NCBI GenBank assembly: GCA_905250125.1
Contig: CAJNOL010000891.1
Coordinates: 32,121 to 96,120 of the forward strand
Length of the DNA stretch: 64,000 nt
From: Rotaria sordida
Lineage: Eukaryota; Rotifera; Eurotatoria; Philodinida; Philodinidae
Direction: 5' to 3'
The translations under genes and the position numbers were made by a program. Of this stretch, positions 1-13,852 are shown piece after piece. The notes below the pieces were generated by a model. The model was given only the letters and a program-made list of their open reading frames with translations. It did no database searches and was not told where the DNA came from. The first letter of the stretch is position 1, and each line of letters starts with the position of its first letter.

Positions 1-260
1 GTTTTCTTTTTAACTAATATCACTTAGGTTATCTGTTGTAAGCAAACATTTTGATAAAGAAAAAACAAATAAATTCATATTTTACATTCATTTCGATCAA
101 TTTTAAAGGTGAATTTAAATAAATTTATTTTAGAAGACGAATAACCTTCTGATCTATTCTCATATTTCATGAAGAAAATATTATATTTAAGAATGAAAAG
201 AAAAAAGTTCTAATACACTTTGAATATTATATTCTTATTAATATTTATTTCTTAACTTAC

Positions 261-567
261 CTTGATGTAATTTACAATCAATAAAATGTACCGGTTTAAT
301 AAGAAAAAGTCGTTCTTGTATAATTAATGCCCATTCAGATTCTCCTCCGACTATACATAAACGATCACTACAATTAACTTCAGCATGTTTAGCTAAATAG
401 AAACAAAATTCTCTTTCATATTGTTCACCAAATTGACATTTGCTAATTCTTAATGTTCGTTCATTATTTAATATTGGTAAACCAATTCGAAAATTAATTT
501 TTTGAAAATAACGTTCAGCAACAATAGAAAAAGGTCGTGGACTTTCAGGTGCTAGATACGATGTCAT
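261..567 (-). CDS. first exon of an unidentified gene running off the left edge
   Basis: This open frame starts with ATG at 567 and encodes about 102 residues before a good donor (GTAAGTTAAG) at 260, so the gene continues to the left beyond the window. I do not recognise the family. The stretch CIVGGESEWALI, near residues 72-83, has a hydrophobic strand followed by a glycine-rich turn, loosely like a nucleotide- or SAM-binding loop, but that is weak evidence. There is no signal peptide. It lies 271 bases downstream of the receptor gene in the same orientation. It is likely a real coding exon because the frame is clean and ends at a proper splice donor. Confidence 0.6.
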
Positions 568-838
568 TTCTTTTTCAAAATTTTAAAACCGAGAAGAATG
601 AATAGAGTATGTTAAAAAAGAAAATTCAATTTTTGTTTTGCTTCTTTACCTCTCAAATAGAGCCCACATTGCTTTCCATTTTTTTTTCTTTTCTCTCTCT
701 TTCTCTCTTCTTTCTTTTTCTTTCTCGATGGTGATGGTGATGATCAACAACTAAACATACATTATAAATTCAGGATGTTATGAAAGAAAAAGGTAGACGA
801 ACGAGAATTTAATAGCTTCAAGCTATGAGAAATTTATT
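568..838. other. intergenic spacer between two minus-strand genes
   Basis: This is AT-rich spacer with a TTTCTCTC-type polypyrimidine tract at about 683-726. No coding signal was seen. It separates the stop of the Cys-loop receptor from the start of the left-edge gene. Confidence 0.5.
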
Positions 839-3790
839 TTATCTTTGTAAATGAAGAAAATAGAACCAATACAATATATTAAATAAAGCAAAACTAAGTG
901 GAAATGCAATTCGAGCAAAACCATCTAATTTACTACGACTATTGATACCAAAACGTGATGCACGTTTACGTAATGCACGTTTATAACTATCATTGCCTGA
1001 TAGACAAAACCAAAATTGACGTAAATAATATTGAATATTTCTTAAATATAATTTTCTTTCTGTTTGAGATTTTTTTCGATGTATATCTTGACTACGTGAA
1101 AAACATGACGATGAATTTGTTTTAAAATCTCTAGCTGTTGTTCCATTATCTTCATTTATCGTAAAACTATCAATTGAACCTTGATAACGAAGAAGTGGTT
1201 CACCATAACCAAACTAAATTAAATATAATTAGTTTTCATAAAAAAAAATAAATAAATTTCAAACCTTAGTAAAATAATGAACAAAAGCAAATTGAAGTAA
1301 TGATGCAAGTAAAAAAGCATATGCCATAATAACAAACCAATCGAGTGCTGTTAGATAAGAAACAGCAGCTGTATAATTTCGTATATCAAAACTTAATGTT
1401 GCTAGACTAAGAAAAGTCATTACACCAATATTAACTCGATCAGCTGTTGCTTCACGATGAATAAAAAATGATACCCATGATAACATAACTAACATTGAAC
1501 TTGGAATATATACTTGTAAAATATAATAACCCATATGTCGTTTAAGAACAAAATCAACACGAAGCATAGAAAAGTTACCTAGAATTAATTATTTTATTAT
1601 AAAATTATATATGGAAAAAAGATCATTCGTTTTTTTTCAAGTATATAATAATATTAGTTTCCAGTTCGATTGTAATTTTAGACAAGACACAAAGTAAATT
1701 ATTGCATAAATCTTTCATAGGTTTTTTTTTCGTATAAATAACAACTAGTTCAAACATATCCAGATTATAAAAATCTTTATATTTCTATACAGAGTAGCTC
1801 ACAAGTTAGAGAACATTGAATTTTTTCTTTGTACATGATTACTTAGGCCTTATATCTGCAGGATGATACTAGTAAAAGATAAAGCATATGATCAATCTTT
1901 AGATGCAGTAATTTGTTTAAAAACTTGTAAATAAGTCCTACTGCTTATTTGTGACTGTAAGAGAAATTCGATGTTGTTCAGTTTTCATAGTTTTGTTTGG
2001 TTATTTCGATCTATGAAATGAATTCGATTTAATTACATTTTGTACTGATTTAGTCTAAAAGAGATCAAAATTAATTAAATTAGATTCATTTTATTACAGA
2101 TGGAGATAAGTAGACGAAGCTATGAAAACTGAAAAATATCGAATTTCTGTTACAATCACAGACGAGTAGTGCAATATATTTGCACACTTTTGAAAAAATT
2201 ATTGCACCCAAAGATTGGCATATGATATATCATTTACTAAGATCATTTAGTGAATATGAGCCCTAACTAATCATGTAGAAAAAAAGAAATAGAAAAAAAT
2301 TTTATGTTTCTTTACTTTTGGGCCACTCCATATGAAAATCGACATATTGTTTGTGTAAAAGAAACCTAGTCTATAAAACATAAAAAATTTCAATCAAATA
2401 GGTTATTATTTAGATTGATTATTCCTTAGTTATCTTTAGAGCGAAAAAAACATGATAAAAGTTTTTTGCAATAATTCGCTTATTTTAGCTAGAGTGCGCT
2501 TGATACTATGAATATTTATTGTTTCATCTTCTTCTTCTTCTTCTGCTGAATATAAATCTGAAGACTCGAAGTTAAAATGAGTCGATAAACGCCGAATACA
2601 TAAAGTTATATTCTGAGGCGAAACTTATAATAAATTAATCATTTCCTACCAATAGAACACATAAAAAAATTCTAAAATTTCATCTTTTTGAGGTAGGAAT
2701 TGATTGGCTTCAATCCTTATCTGATTTTGTTTTGTTATAAGGATTGAATTATTAATTTGAAATGTATGAAAAACAAATTTTGATACAATTATATACATAC
2801 GTCCATTCATATCAATAATTTCATCATATTGTGGAAATCTAATAAGATCAAATTGTGATAATAAAACTTTCGTATCAAAATTAACACTATTATTATTTCC
2901 TAAACGCCAACCATATTGGATATCTGCTGCTGAATTTGCAACTACAAATAGATTCACCACAAAAAAATTAAATCAAATCAAATAATTCAATTTGATATGA
3001 ATTTCTTACAACTTCCAATAAAAAATTTACAAATTTGTACATCAACAGGAAAATTTTTTAAATTCATATTACATCGTGCTTTAACTGTTATTCTATAAAG
3101 ATCAAGGACAGAAAAAAACCAAACCTATCGATTAAGATTAATAATTTATTCTTTTGTTTTTAAATTACCTTGATGAATACCATATTGAACCATCAGGAAA
3201 AAGTCGCCATAAACGATTACTTGTTGGTATTGTATGTAAATAAGAATATTTTGAATTATGGAAAACTGTATCTGGTCTCCATAATCGTTCAAGCATACGT
3301 GTAGATAATGAAAGTACACCAACTTCTTCAGCAAATTGAAGACGTTCATCACGCCATCGTTGACGAAAATAACAATTCATTGTAAATGACTAAATTTATA
3401 TGAATATAAAAATAAATAAAATATTTTTATTCTTTTAAATACAAACCATATCCATATCTTGAATAGGTCCAAATGAACTAACTAATATATCAAAATTTAT
3501 TTTTGTTGGGTCTTCTGAATATTTAAATGAACGAAAACAAAAAAAATAATAATTCAGAAACCAATGAGATGATAATTTCTCTTTCTACCTCCAAAATTTG
3601 GTCGAATATGTGCATCATAATTTTTTAAAAGTCCATCAAGAATTGTTGTTATCTGATGTGTACGTCTTGACGCAGCTGTTGCATTATCATTTTCTAATGT
3701 GTTATTATTATTATTATTATTATTATTCAATAATTGTCCGTTAGTTATTACCAACATAAATAATATCCATTTTGTTATGTTGACGAACAT
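839..3790 (-). CDS. GABA-A-like Cys-loop ligand-gated ion channel subunit
   Basis: Seven exons (3790-3589, 3514-3447, 3389-3169, 3092-3010, 2941-2801, 1578-1265, 1213-839) join in frame to give 467 residues. A signal-like N-terminus is followed by a poly-Asn tract and the ligand-binding domain (FGPIQDMD, FRQRWRDERL, LWRPDTVF). The Cys-loop is complete, with cysteines 13 residues apart around NLKNFPVDVQ. GYYILQVYIPS marks M1, then come M2 and M3, a charged cytoplasmic loop of about 80 residues, and M4 near the C-terminus. M1 to M3 resemble GABA-A alpha-type and LCCH3-type subunits. The usual Pro-Ala-Arg before M2 is replaced by Ala-Asp-Arg, which bears on ion selectivity. The protein should act as a plasma-membrane pentamer subunit; the agonist is not determinable. 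Intron 5 (1579-2800) is unusually long and holds a foldback element. Confidence 0.93.
1790..2330. mobile_element. TA-flanked foldback element (MITE-like) in receptor intron 5
   Basis: The two halves are imperfect reverse complements, with arms of roughly 200-240 bases and a short loop near 2036-2070. The left end CAGAGTAGCTCACAAGTT pairs with the inverted right end TGGAGTGGCCCAAAAGTA, and both ends are bordered by TA. No coding capacity was seen. Ends and TA duplication suggest a non-autonomous Tc1/mariner-type element. Confidence 0.75.
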
Positions 3791-3814
3791 TTTCTACTGA
3801 AAAAATATATCCAA

Positions 3815-3844
3815 TGTTCTGCTTTATATATATATATATATATA
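3815..3844. repeat. TA microsatellite upstream of the receptor gene
   Basis: A run of TA dinucleotides lies just upstream of the receptor start on the minus strand. It is a simple repeat. Confidence 0.8.
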
Positions 3845-4355
3845 TTAATAGCTTCAACATTGACTGTTATTTACAATTGGTGCCTAAAGCAGTTCATACA
3901 CAAAAAAAAAGATATTTAGCGAACGAACGATAATTGCATTAATAAAAATAATTACGCACATTGGATAATTTCATTTTTTTTTTGTTAATTTACAAAATCT
4001 TCTAACATTTTACCTTCATGAAGAGAAAGAGAAAGATTTGTGATTAAATAATCGATGTAACTAACTATATGCGCTTAGATTCAATCGATTAGACAAATAT
4101 GATAGATAGTCTAAAATGAGATTTGCGTGTTGATGTAATCATCTATCAATCAGAAAAAAAAATTTCTTATAGAAATAATCGAGTAGCATATTTAAGCCGA
4201 TGAAATTATTGATTGCAAGCAAATTTTGTGTATAAGTGTTTATATATACATCCCTAGACAAAAGCCTTTCCCCTCTCAATCATTTTTTTTCGTATAGAAC
4301 CTCTTTGGTCTCAAGTGAATTTTAATAATAAGGATGGCTGAAGTACTTTATTATA

Positions 4356-4731
4356 GTGTGGTGTATGATTGATGACGATTTGCTTCAATGAAGAATATAC
4401 GTCTTTCAATAGAAATGAGTAATACTACAGATGAATTGATTGACAGCATGTTTCACGATTAGGTTATCTCGTTGTTTCTTTTTGTATCTGTTAACTGTTT
4501 TACTGGTTTGAATCATTGAATTTTCTTCATTGTTGATTCGAAGCTCTTCCGAGAATGTGATGTATTCGATTATATACAAATATGAATAAAGTAAAATTAG
4601 TAAAACATTCAGAAAATACTACAAAAAGAGATAACCTAGTCATGAAGTATTCTATCAATCAACTGATTTGCAGTGTATTGAATGATGTACATCCTTCATT
4701 GAAGCAGGTCATAATCAATCATACACTACAT
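4356..4731. mobile_element. TA-flanked foldback element, intergenic
   Basis: Left arm (about 4356-4510) and right arm (about 4580-4731) are imperfect reverse complements. GTGTGGTGTATGATTG at the left end matches inverted ATGTAGTGTATGATTG at the right end, and both ends abut TA. TGCTTCAATGAAG and TAGGTTATCTC recur in each arm. No open frame is present. Confidence 0.7.
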
Positions 4732-4902
4732 TAGAATACAATATTTAAATCATTCTTGTAACCAATATTCACTTGAGATTCGAGGGATTCTATTCAAAGA
4801 AAGAAATGATTGAAAGAAGACTTTTATCCAGAAGTGTATATATGTTTTTGTAGTTGGTTATTTATTTTATTTACAAAATAAAAAAAAAGAGAACAATTTT
4901 TA

Positions 4903-6062
4903 TCATGTAGGCAATTTTTCTAATCGAGTAGGAGTTTTTGTTAACCAATACCATCGTCCATAATCTGCAAAAATTTCTTCACCAGTCGCTATATCTCGTT
5001 TAGCAATAACATGAGCACATTGTTCTTCCGGGCGTTTATCAAAAACAACATTTTGTAATAAACGGTTACGTGGATCATTTATATATCTTCCGAGTACAGT
5101 TTTATCATCACAAGGGTCAACATAAACTTGTGGACCAAGTCGCATTAAATAGGATTTATCTTTCAGACGTATAGCTTCGATTGTACGAAGTATTTTGCCT
5201 CTATAGATACACACACATGAGCCTTTGGCAATTGGCGTTCGTGTGAATAGACCAGAGCCAGCACCTAAATAATAAATATATTTTTCTTTTTATCTATGAC
5301 ATTCTCATTATAAATAATAATTATATCTAATGAATGCTTGATGAAATAATGTTTTTACCTTTCATATTAAAGAAATTATTATTATAATACGAGTACTATT
5401 TATCAAAAGCAATGGTTTTTTGTCGTGCATCAGAGATAATTGAAGATAATGTAGTGTAGTAAAAATAAGAATGTATGTACGTCAAAAGCTAGACATGCAA
5501 TAGTCACCATAATCATTCAACAAGGTATAATCATCATTTTTTTCAAGTTAAATAAAACAATAGAATGAGCAACTCTCTACAAAATGAGACATGTTTAAGT
5601 TCTCTATAATGTTCCTTGGCTCCGGTATAATAATTTGGTGGATGTTTAAAAGAATATTCACATAGAAAATGAAGAAAAAAAACGTACGTGAAGGCCGTCT
5701 GTATCATTATTATCTCTCAACTCAAAAACCTCGTATAAAACTTTGAAACATCTCATTTTCTAGAGTATATTTTGCTCTATCGTTCTACTTCGTCTAAAAA
5801 AAAAATAATTAGTTATTTTAGGTGTTAAAAAACTACATTTGGGATTTTGTAATGATCTCGCCTCTGAAAAATTTGTTAATAATTTTTTTTTTTTGCAAAT
5901 TATTATTATCAATAATTTTCGCTTCTCGAAACATTACTCGAACTCTTTTTAGTGTTTAAACAGCCAAAAACAAAAATAATTGAAAGTAAATCTTGTTGAA
6001 TGATTTCAGAAGCCACAAAATATACCTTCTATTTGTGATGGTTTAACTTCAAGATCGATCAT
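4903..6062 (-). CDS. small SET-domain protein (putative lysine methyltransferase)
   Basis: Two exons (6062-6026 and 5264-4903) join in frame to give 132 residues, almost nothing but a SET domain. The N-terminal IEGAGSGLFTRTPIAKGS is the typical first SET strand pair. GRYINDPRN replaces the usual R-x-I-N-H-S motif, and GEEIFADYG is the C-terminal tyrosine motif. Such enzymes move a methyl group from SAM to a protein lysine. There are no pre-SET or post-SET cysteines, so it resembles minimal SET proteins; the substrate is unknown. The start ATG lies five bases after an acceptor-like TTTTTTAG, which may be a trans-splice site or a 5'-UTR intron end. The 761-base intron holds a foldback repeat. 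Additional upstream coding exons cannot be excluded. Confidence 0.8.
5527..5818. repeat. foldback repeat in the SET-gene intron
   Basis: AATAGAATGAGCAACTCTCT near 5562 and the inverted GATAGAGCAAAATATACTCT near 5784 begin imperfect complementary arms, followed by AAAATGAGACATGTTT and AAAATGAGATGTTTC. End positions are approximate. Confidence 0.55.
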
Positions 6063-6665
6063 TACATCTAAAAAAATTTTGAAGAAAAACAACATTGTCT
6101 TAATAAAATACTGTTTAAGCAAAAAAAGTTGTCATTCATTATCTAATGAAAACAACAACTCAAACTCTGATTAAATACACAGAAAAAGTATCGTAAAATA
6201 TTACATGACATTAAATCAAACTATCAATAATGATATTAATCATGCAAAAGTATTGCATTACTTTTTTGGTTTTTGTTCGAAATAAATTGTCACTCTAAAA
6301 TTAATCAATGTCAGAGAAAATTTTTACATCGAAATTTTCATTTTATTACCATAAGAAAGATCCTGAAACTTGAAAATTATTTAGTTTTAAACATGGAAAT
6401 AGAATAATACATGTATTTCTTTCTTCTTGATGTATATTTTTTTATTTTAATAGAACACTTCTCAAAACGCACACAACAAAACAAGAACAACAGTAAACAA
6501 AAAAAAAGTCACAAATGGAATATGATATAATGTTCCTCCACGAACAAGACAACAGCGAACTAGATGTTCACCGGTTATCCTATACCCTATAACAAAAAAG
6601 AAACATTGAATTTTCTAATGTAATATAATTCTTGCTAGTATACATATTTAATATTCAATATTAAA
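6063..6665. other. spacer between SET gene and elongase
   Basis: AT-rich sequence, probably including the elongase 3' UTR. It contains a 38-residue minus-strand frame (6586-6472) behind an acceptor-like ATAG, which I could not attach to either gene. Confidence 0.4.
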
Positions 6666-7897
6666 TTAATCAATTTTTTTTATATGTTGATTTTTTTCTT
6701 GTTTTTGATCGATTTGTTTGTTTCCACGTTTTGATTTAAATATATACGAACCAAGAAAAAAATGAGCAAATAATAGAAAATATGTTCCATACATAATTAA
6801 TGATACTTTTAAATTTTCCTCTGTTACATAACATTTTTCACCTTTTTTTTTATATTGCCATGCTTGTAAATTAACCCAACAACCAACTATCATTTGAGTT
6901 AATTGAAGCATCGTTATTATCATTGATACCCAACGTGGTATACGAAATTTTAATGCACGTAATGCATAATACTAGAATAAAAAACAAAAACATTTATGAA
7001 AAATCTTTTAAATCAAAAAATAAAAACAAATAACATACAGAATACATTATTCCATGAACAATATAATTCAAAACACAAAACCATCTAAAACAAAAGAAAA
7101 AATTAAGACGTTTTTTGTTTGGTCTAATTTTTTTTGTTTTTGGTTTTTATTATTAACCTTCCTGTTGAACTATAATCTTGATAACTGAACCAACAATAAA
7201 TTAAAACTGATGCATGATGATACCAATGAAGAAAAATTAATGGTTGTTTACGAAGAACAATAAATACCGTGTCAACTAATTCGGGTAATTTTGAAAAACA
7301 AAATGCCCATGTCCTATAAATGAGTGATTAAATGATTTGTTTAAAAACTTTTTTTTTTTGTTTTTGATTCATACCAAAATCCAACAACGCCAAATGCATT
7401 TGAATTATTACAAATTGAGTATTTCATACCATGTCGACTAATAGCATAAATTAATTCCGGTAACACTCGCATACCTCCAAATATTGAAAATAATGCCAAT
7501 AATGTATTCCATGCTGCTAACCATAAACGTAATTCAAATCGAGGCTTATTTTTCATATAAATCTGACCCGCTAGAAAATGAGAAATATTTATTTGTTTTT
7601 ATTATTAAGATTCAAAAAATTTTTAAATAATTTAAATAACTTACTATAGATTAAAAATAAATATGCAAGAGCATAGAAAAAACTATTATGCCAACGTTGA
7701 ATCATATATGTACGTAAATCTCGTAATGTTCCCATTTCATCACTATATCGTTCAAAATCAAATACATAAAATGTAAGTGGAATTTTATTTGTTGATGATG
7801 AAACAATATGAGATTGAGATGATGGTTGAGAACCAGCTGTTAATGAACTATTAAATTGCTCAAAATAATCAGAGATGTGTGACATGATGGTAACCAT
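6666..7897 (-). CDS. ELOVL6-type very-long-chain fatty acid elongase
   Basis: Five exons (7897-7645, 7570-7375, 7313-7158, 7084-7039, 6971-6666) join in frame to give 318 residues; a second Met four codons in would give 314. The catalytic histidine box HWYHH is at about residues 179-183, preceded by [32 protein letters not shown] and [15 protein letters not shown] are the conserved later membrane segments. Elongases of this family are multi-pass ER proteins that condense malonyl-CoA with long-chain acyl-CoA, the first step of chain extension. The C-terminus reads KKID, which fits a dilysine ER-retrieval signal. The overall pattern is closest to the ELOVL3/ELOVL6 branch, inferred from HWYHH and [11 protein letters not shown]. 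Confidence 0.92.
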
Positions 7898-8886
7898 GTT
7901 TGATGTTATGGAAACACAAACTCTGAATATCTAGAATAAAATGAAAAAAAATTATATTTATATATATATATATATAATATGTCTACTTCATATGGGACGA
8001 AAAATATGTGAAAAAATTGATTAAAATCTCTATGCATACTAGTTTGCAATAAAAACTAGGTCGATTTATTATGTTATCTATTTTTCTTTTAAATATATAG
8101 TTCTTTATCTTCTTCTCTGAGATACGTAATTCTCTTTTTTTTTGTATTTACACCTATGAGTATTTACCTATTTTATTTTTTACAATATAGCACCTACGTA
8201 TACAAATAATCGTGAATCATATGTGTAAAATAGATAAACAATTATATCTAATAACCGATCTCTATGTGTACTGCCTCGCAGAACACAATGGGTTGCGTTC
8301 TTTTTATCTAGAGGACCAAGGAAAAAAAAATGTTTTCTACCGAAAGAGGGCGTGTACTATTTATGAACGTAAGAAGTTTACGTTGGTGATATAAAACAGA
8401 TAAAATATGAAAAAGAAACCATGCATGCATATATATCTATCGCACGAAAAAAATGAAATATACGAAGCAGATAGAAACGAAACATTCGCTTTTTTTGACT
8501 TCTAGTTGCGATTCAATGATTGCTATGTCCTTCATATACTTATATATATATAAAAACGTACGCATTAACACGACATTTTTCTTTTATATCGTAACTAAGA
8601 AACAGAACAAACTTGACTAGGTTTCTTTTTTTTACTACTCTTCACTAAGCAACACAAATGGAACGTAAACAAAATTGTTTATTATTCAAGTTATACAATC
8701 GATCAAAACACTTTCCTATGTTGACAAGTTGTTTCGAACTTTCAATTTTTTTTTCTTCTTTACTAAGTACTTGGTGCATAGTAACCATGAAAGAAGATAA
8801 ACTTGTTTATATATGTTTATTACAATTTATTGTAAAGACATAAGACAAAAAAAAATCATACAAGTTTAAGATAAACTAAAATGCAA
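7898..8886. other. intergenic region between elongase and UBE2D paralogue A
   Basis: AT-rich, with a TA-rich stretch at about 7954-7977. Short frames on the plus strand at 8212-8394 and 8658-8843 have no recognisable content and look like chance. Confidence 0.5.
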
Positions 8887-9630
<744 letters not shown>

Positions 9631-12600
9631 ATTAATTAATGTCAAATTACAAAATAAGTGAACTAAAAATATTGAATCTATATGTATATCTTTATTATTA
9701 ATTAGTTTTGCATCAAGCATAATAATTTACTAAGCTTAGGATTTCCTGTTTCCACGTATATATTTTTAATTTAATAACGGAAGTATTCCCAACTGATTCC
9801 GAGCTTAAGAATTATACTTTGGCTACAAGTAGGCTTAAATGAAACTAAAAAAAATGCTTAAAACTTTAGTACTTATGAGTCATCACTGTCAAGATATGAC
9901 GAACTTTATGACAAGAAAAAAAAGGTGCTTGTAGTTTTTCTCAAACTATCCCTTAGATATGATCTTAATATTAACGAGTTCAATCTTAATTTTAAAAAAA
10001 TTAGATTGAAATAGTACTATTAACTTAGTATCATTCGTTTATTTCCAAATAGTTGCACTTCTCTTTTCTAAAAATTATTTAACAAAAATTGATTTTGCTA
10101 ATGAATAGCTAAAGATTCATCTTGGGAATGTTCAGTGCTGTCAAAACTTGCTTCTCTTTCGGGCTTGTTTTTATACATCAAAAACAGGTGTTTAACTTCG
10201 GGTTTGATCTGTTGTTTATGATGTCGGAATGTGTGTCACGTTTGATTACTTTTACATTGAATATTAATACTATTAAGGTGCTTTTGCTTTATATCTGACT
10301 TAAATATTACATTATTTTGTTTTTCTGATGCATTAAAGAAATTGCTAGAGATAGCAACGAAGCTAGAGCTTTGATAAATGGTGACGCTACGACAGAAAGG
10401 AAGTGATAATGATCAAAAGCAAAACTTGTTTTGAAATTAATTAGTAATAGTATCAGACAATTTTCGAACTTTTTCGGCCGAAAAAAACAGTTTTTCGGAA
10501 GGACAGAATAATCATTATCAATATTTCGTCTAAATTCAGCACTGATGCTAAAGATTAGATTCTTCATTATTATAACTTCGAACTTTTATAATACAGCCTA
10601 GTGAAAGATTTCAAAGTTGGACAGTTTAAAAGTTCTAATAAAATAATTTTTTTTGATATAACTTTTTAGAATAATATATTAACGATAACCAGAAAAACAT
10701 GAAAAATACAACCTATTTTTATTTTCTTCCTAACGTTAATTATATTTTGAGAGTAAACAGTCAGAGACATATCTACTTTTATGAATTTCTTAGTCTTATT
10801 AGACTCTACTTATAACTAAAAGATGATGTTGAAAGCTCTGAATCAGTAAGAATACTTCCTTCGTAAGATAATTTCATTTATTTTTTTTTTGTTTTCATCG
10901 CAAAAGCTAGAATCTGTTTGACTTAAAAGTATGTTTTCCGTAAAGTTTATTCAGTACAGAAAATCATATGTATCATGATATTTCTTTACCATATTAAACA
11001 TTCAAAATACAAGAGTATTTTAGTTTTTGAAAAAAATAAGATATTTACAAAGATTCTACATGAATAGATTCATATGATTTAAAATATATAAATTACCTCT
11101 GTTTAATGAATAATCGTTGGTAACTATCTAAAAGAATTTAAAATTAGTTAAAATAGACAAAAAAATCTTTTCATAATAATTGAATTAATTATTTTAATAT
11201 TTTCTTTTTTTTGTATCATTCGTACCGGATATTATTCAGTAAGTCAAAATGACATTGTAAACAATAGAAAACTTATATCCAGTAATTATCATAACCCGTC
11301 CGAAGCTTTTTAAAAAATGAAACTTTAATGTCATCTTAAACCTAGTAGATGATCTTCTTTTTTTTTCTTATGTTTACAGAAGATTATTTTATCAGAAATA
11401 GCTGTCATGGAAAATAATTCTTGTTATATTTAAAGACTTACTCTAGCAAACAGAAAATATTAAATTATTACTTTTTGTTATGTTTTTGAAAAGTCAGTTA
11501 TACATACTTCCTACAAGAGGATATCTACATGTCTCATTTTAATTATTGATAAATTTTTATCAATTTTTACAAATGATCTTTAGACATGGACAAACTAATC
11601 GTAATCTCATTCTGATCGAACCTGGGATTGAACGTAGGAGAAAAACAGCTGTTTGTTATCATATTATCTAATTGAATGTCTAACAAGAAAGATCTTACCA
11701 ACTAAATCGATTATAATATCTCAGTAAAACATTTTGCATATAGTATACGGAAAAAATTTTCACTAAACTAGGAAAAGAGATTAGAAATAAAAAAAATTCT
11801 GTTATTTTTGATCGAGATCAAGACCGGAACTAAAAAAAAAGGCTGTTTCCGTTCATTTCTAGACTGATCTATCCTGAATAAGAATGAAGGATATTAATTC
11901 TTCATATATCTTTCTCTTATACAATAAAAATAGAGATCAATAATAAAGTCTATCGTTACTCGAAATCATAATTCATTTTGTCGAAATATCGTTGAAGTTT
12001 TAAATAAGATTATCAGTTAGATACACAAACTATTTTGAGCACCATGGTAATTTATCATAAGAAAATAAAATAAGATATTCATATGGATAAATCTCAGCAT
12101 GAATAATCGAGATATATGCCATATAATCTAACAACTGGGATTGAATAATGAATCATATATTTTGCATAATTGAGATAGGTGTAACTAAAGAATTCGTTTT
12201 AACATAAATTCAACATTCTTTCTCTTATCATAATTCTAAAAATTTCTAATGAATGATTTGAAAAAAAAAACAACAGAATATTACATTGCGATCGAAATTA
12301 ATTAACAATAAAACAAAGTATATCTATGAATGATTCTTACGTAAAGATTGAATTTTTAAAAATGAATTTACTTCGGACGAAATAAAATTAAAAAAGAAAA
12401 AATCTATGAATATAAAAGGAAAATAAATTCAATTTGTCATATTGATTATAGAACTTTCCAACAGTCATCTGTGTAAAGTCCAAAAATACAGAGTCATGAA
12501 TAACAACATCCAGCAACCAGCAATTGTTTCTTTTTTTTTTCTTCTTTCTTCTTCTTCTATTCTTTCTAAACCAATGATTCACAGCGTAGAGTTTACATAT

Positions 12601-13114
12601 ATATATATTTTTTTTTTCTTCCTTCCTTGTTTTTTTTCTTTTTCTTGAATAGTTAGTAATATACAGCAAAATTTCGTTGAATTTTGTTTTAATCATAAAG
12701 AAAATGACGAGAAAGTGTAGCAGACAAAGGCAATTAACACACAGAGAGCAGAAGAGCATGATGCCAAACAGAAAAGAACAAAGAAAAAAACCTGAAGAAC
12801 ATAGATAATATTCGTCAAACAAAAAAAAAACAAACAACCCATGACAAAAAATTAAATCTTTGAACTCAAGTTTTTCTTTTTCTTCTTATATCTATTTGTT
12901 ATTACTTTTGCTCATCTTTCGTTAAATACACACAAGCATCGTACATACATATAGATACACTCGAATAGAGAGGGAGAAAGAAGAAAAAACGAAAAGATGT
13001 TAATATATATGAACCTTCTGTCTGTCCATTTTCATTCAACACAAAGAAAGAAGAGCTTAAAAAAGAAGAAAAAAAAAAGACGTGTGCTGTTGTTGATTGA
13101 ATGTTCATCATACA
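9631..13114. other. gene-free region between the two UBE2D paralogues
   Basis: 3.5 kb of AT-rich sequence. I see a tRNA-like relic at about 11590-11712 and low-complexity pyrimidine/purine stretches around 12530-13080. A minus-strand frame of 86 codons at 10307-10567 has no recognisable content. Confidence 0.5.
11590..11712 (-). repeat. tRNA-like relic, possible SINE fragment
   Basis: On the minus strand TTTAGTTGGTAAGATC resembles a tRNA D-arm/A box, and GTTCAATCCCAGGTTCGATC about 70 bases later resembles a B box. It does not fold as an intact tRNA by eye, so a decayed tRNA or tRNA-derived SINE is likelier. Confidence 0.35.

Positions 13115-13852
<738 letters not shown>

Larger units (their letters stand above)
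3791..4902. other. intergenic region between receptor and SET genes
   Basis: This 1.1 kb stretch holds the TA microsatellite at 3815-3844 and the foldback element at 4356-4731. Otherwise no coding signal was found. Confidence 0.5.

Noticed and set aside
6472..6586. 38-codon minus-strand frame with a hydrophobic end, behind an acceptor-like ATAG
   Set aside because: It could be an alternative 3' exon, but the elongase ends cleanly at 6666 and the SET gene begins later; no donor could be paired with it.
10307..10567. 86-codon minus-strand frame
   Set aside because: No recognisable motif, no splice sites forming a larger gene, and an open frame of this length is expected by chance over this much non-coding DNA.
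12388..13111. Long minus-strand frames rich in Phe, Lys and Arg, and overlapping plus-strand frames
   Set aside because: They lie in purine/pyrimidine-biased low-complexity DNA, occur on both strands and have no domain or splice structure.
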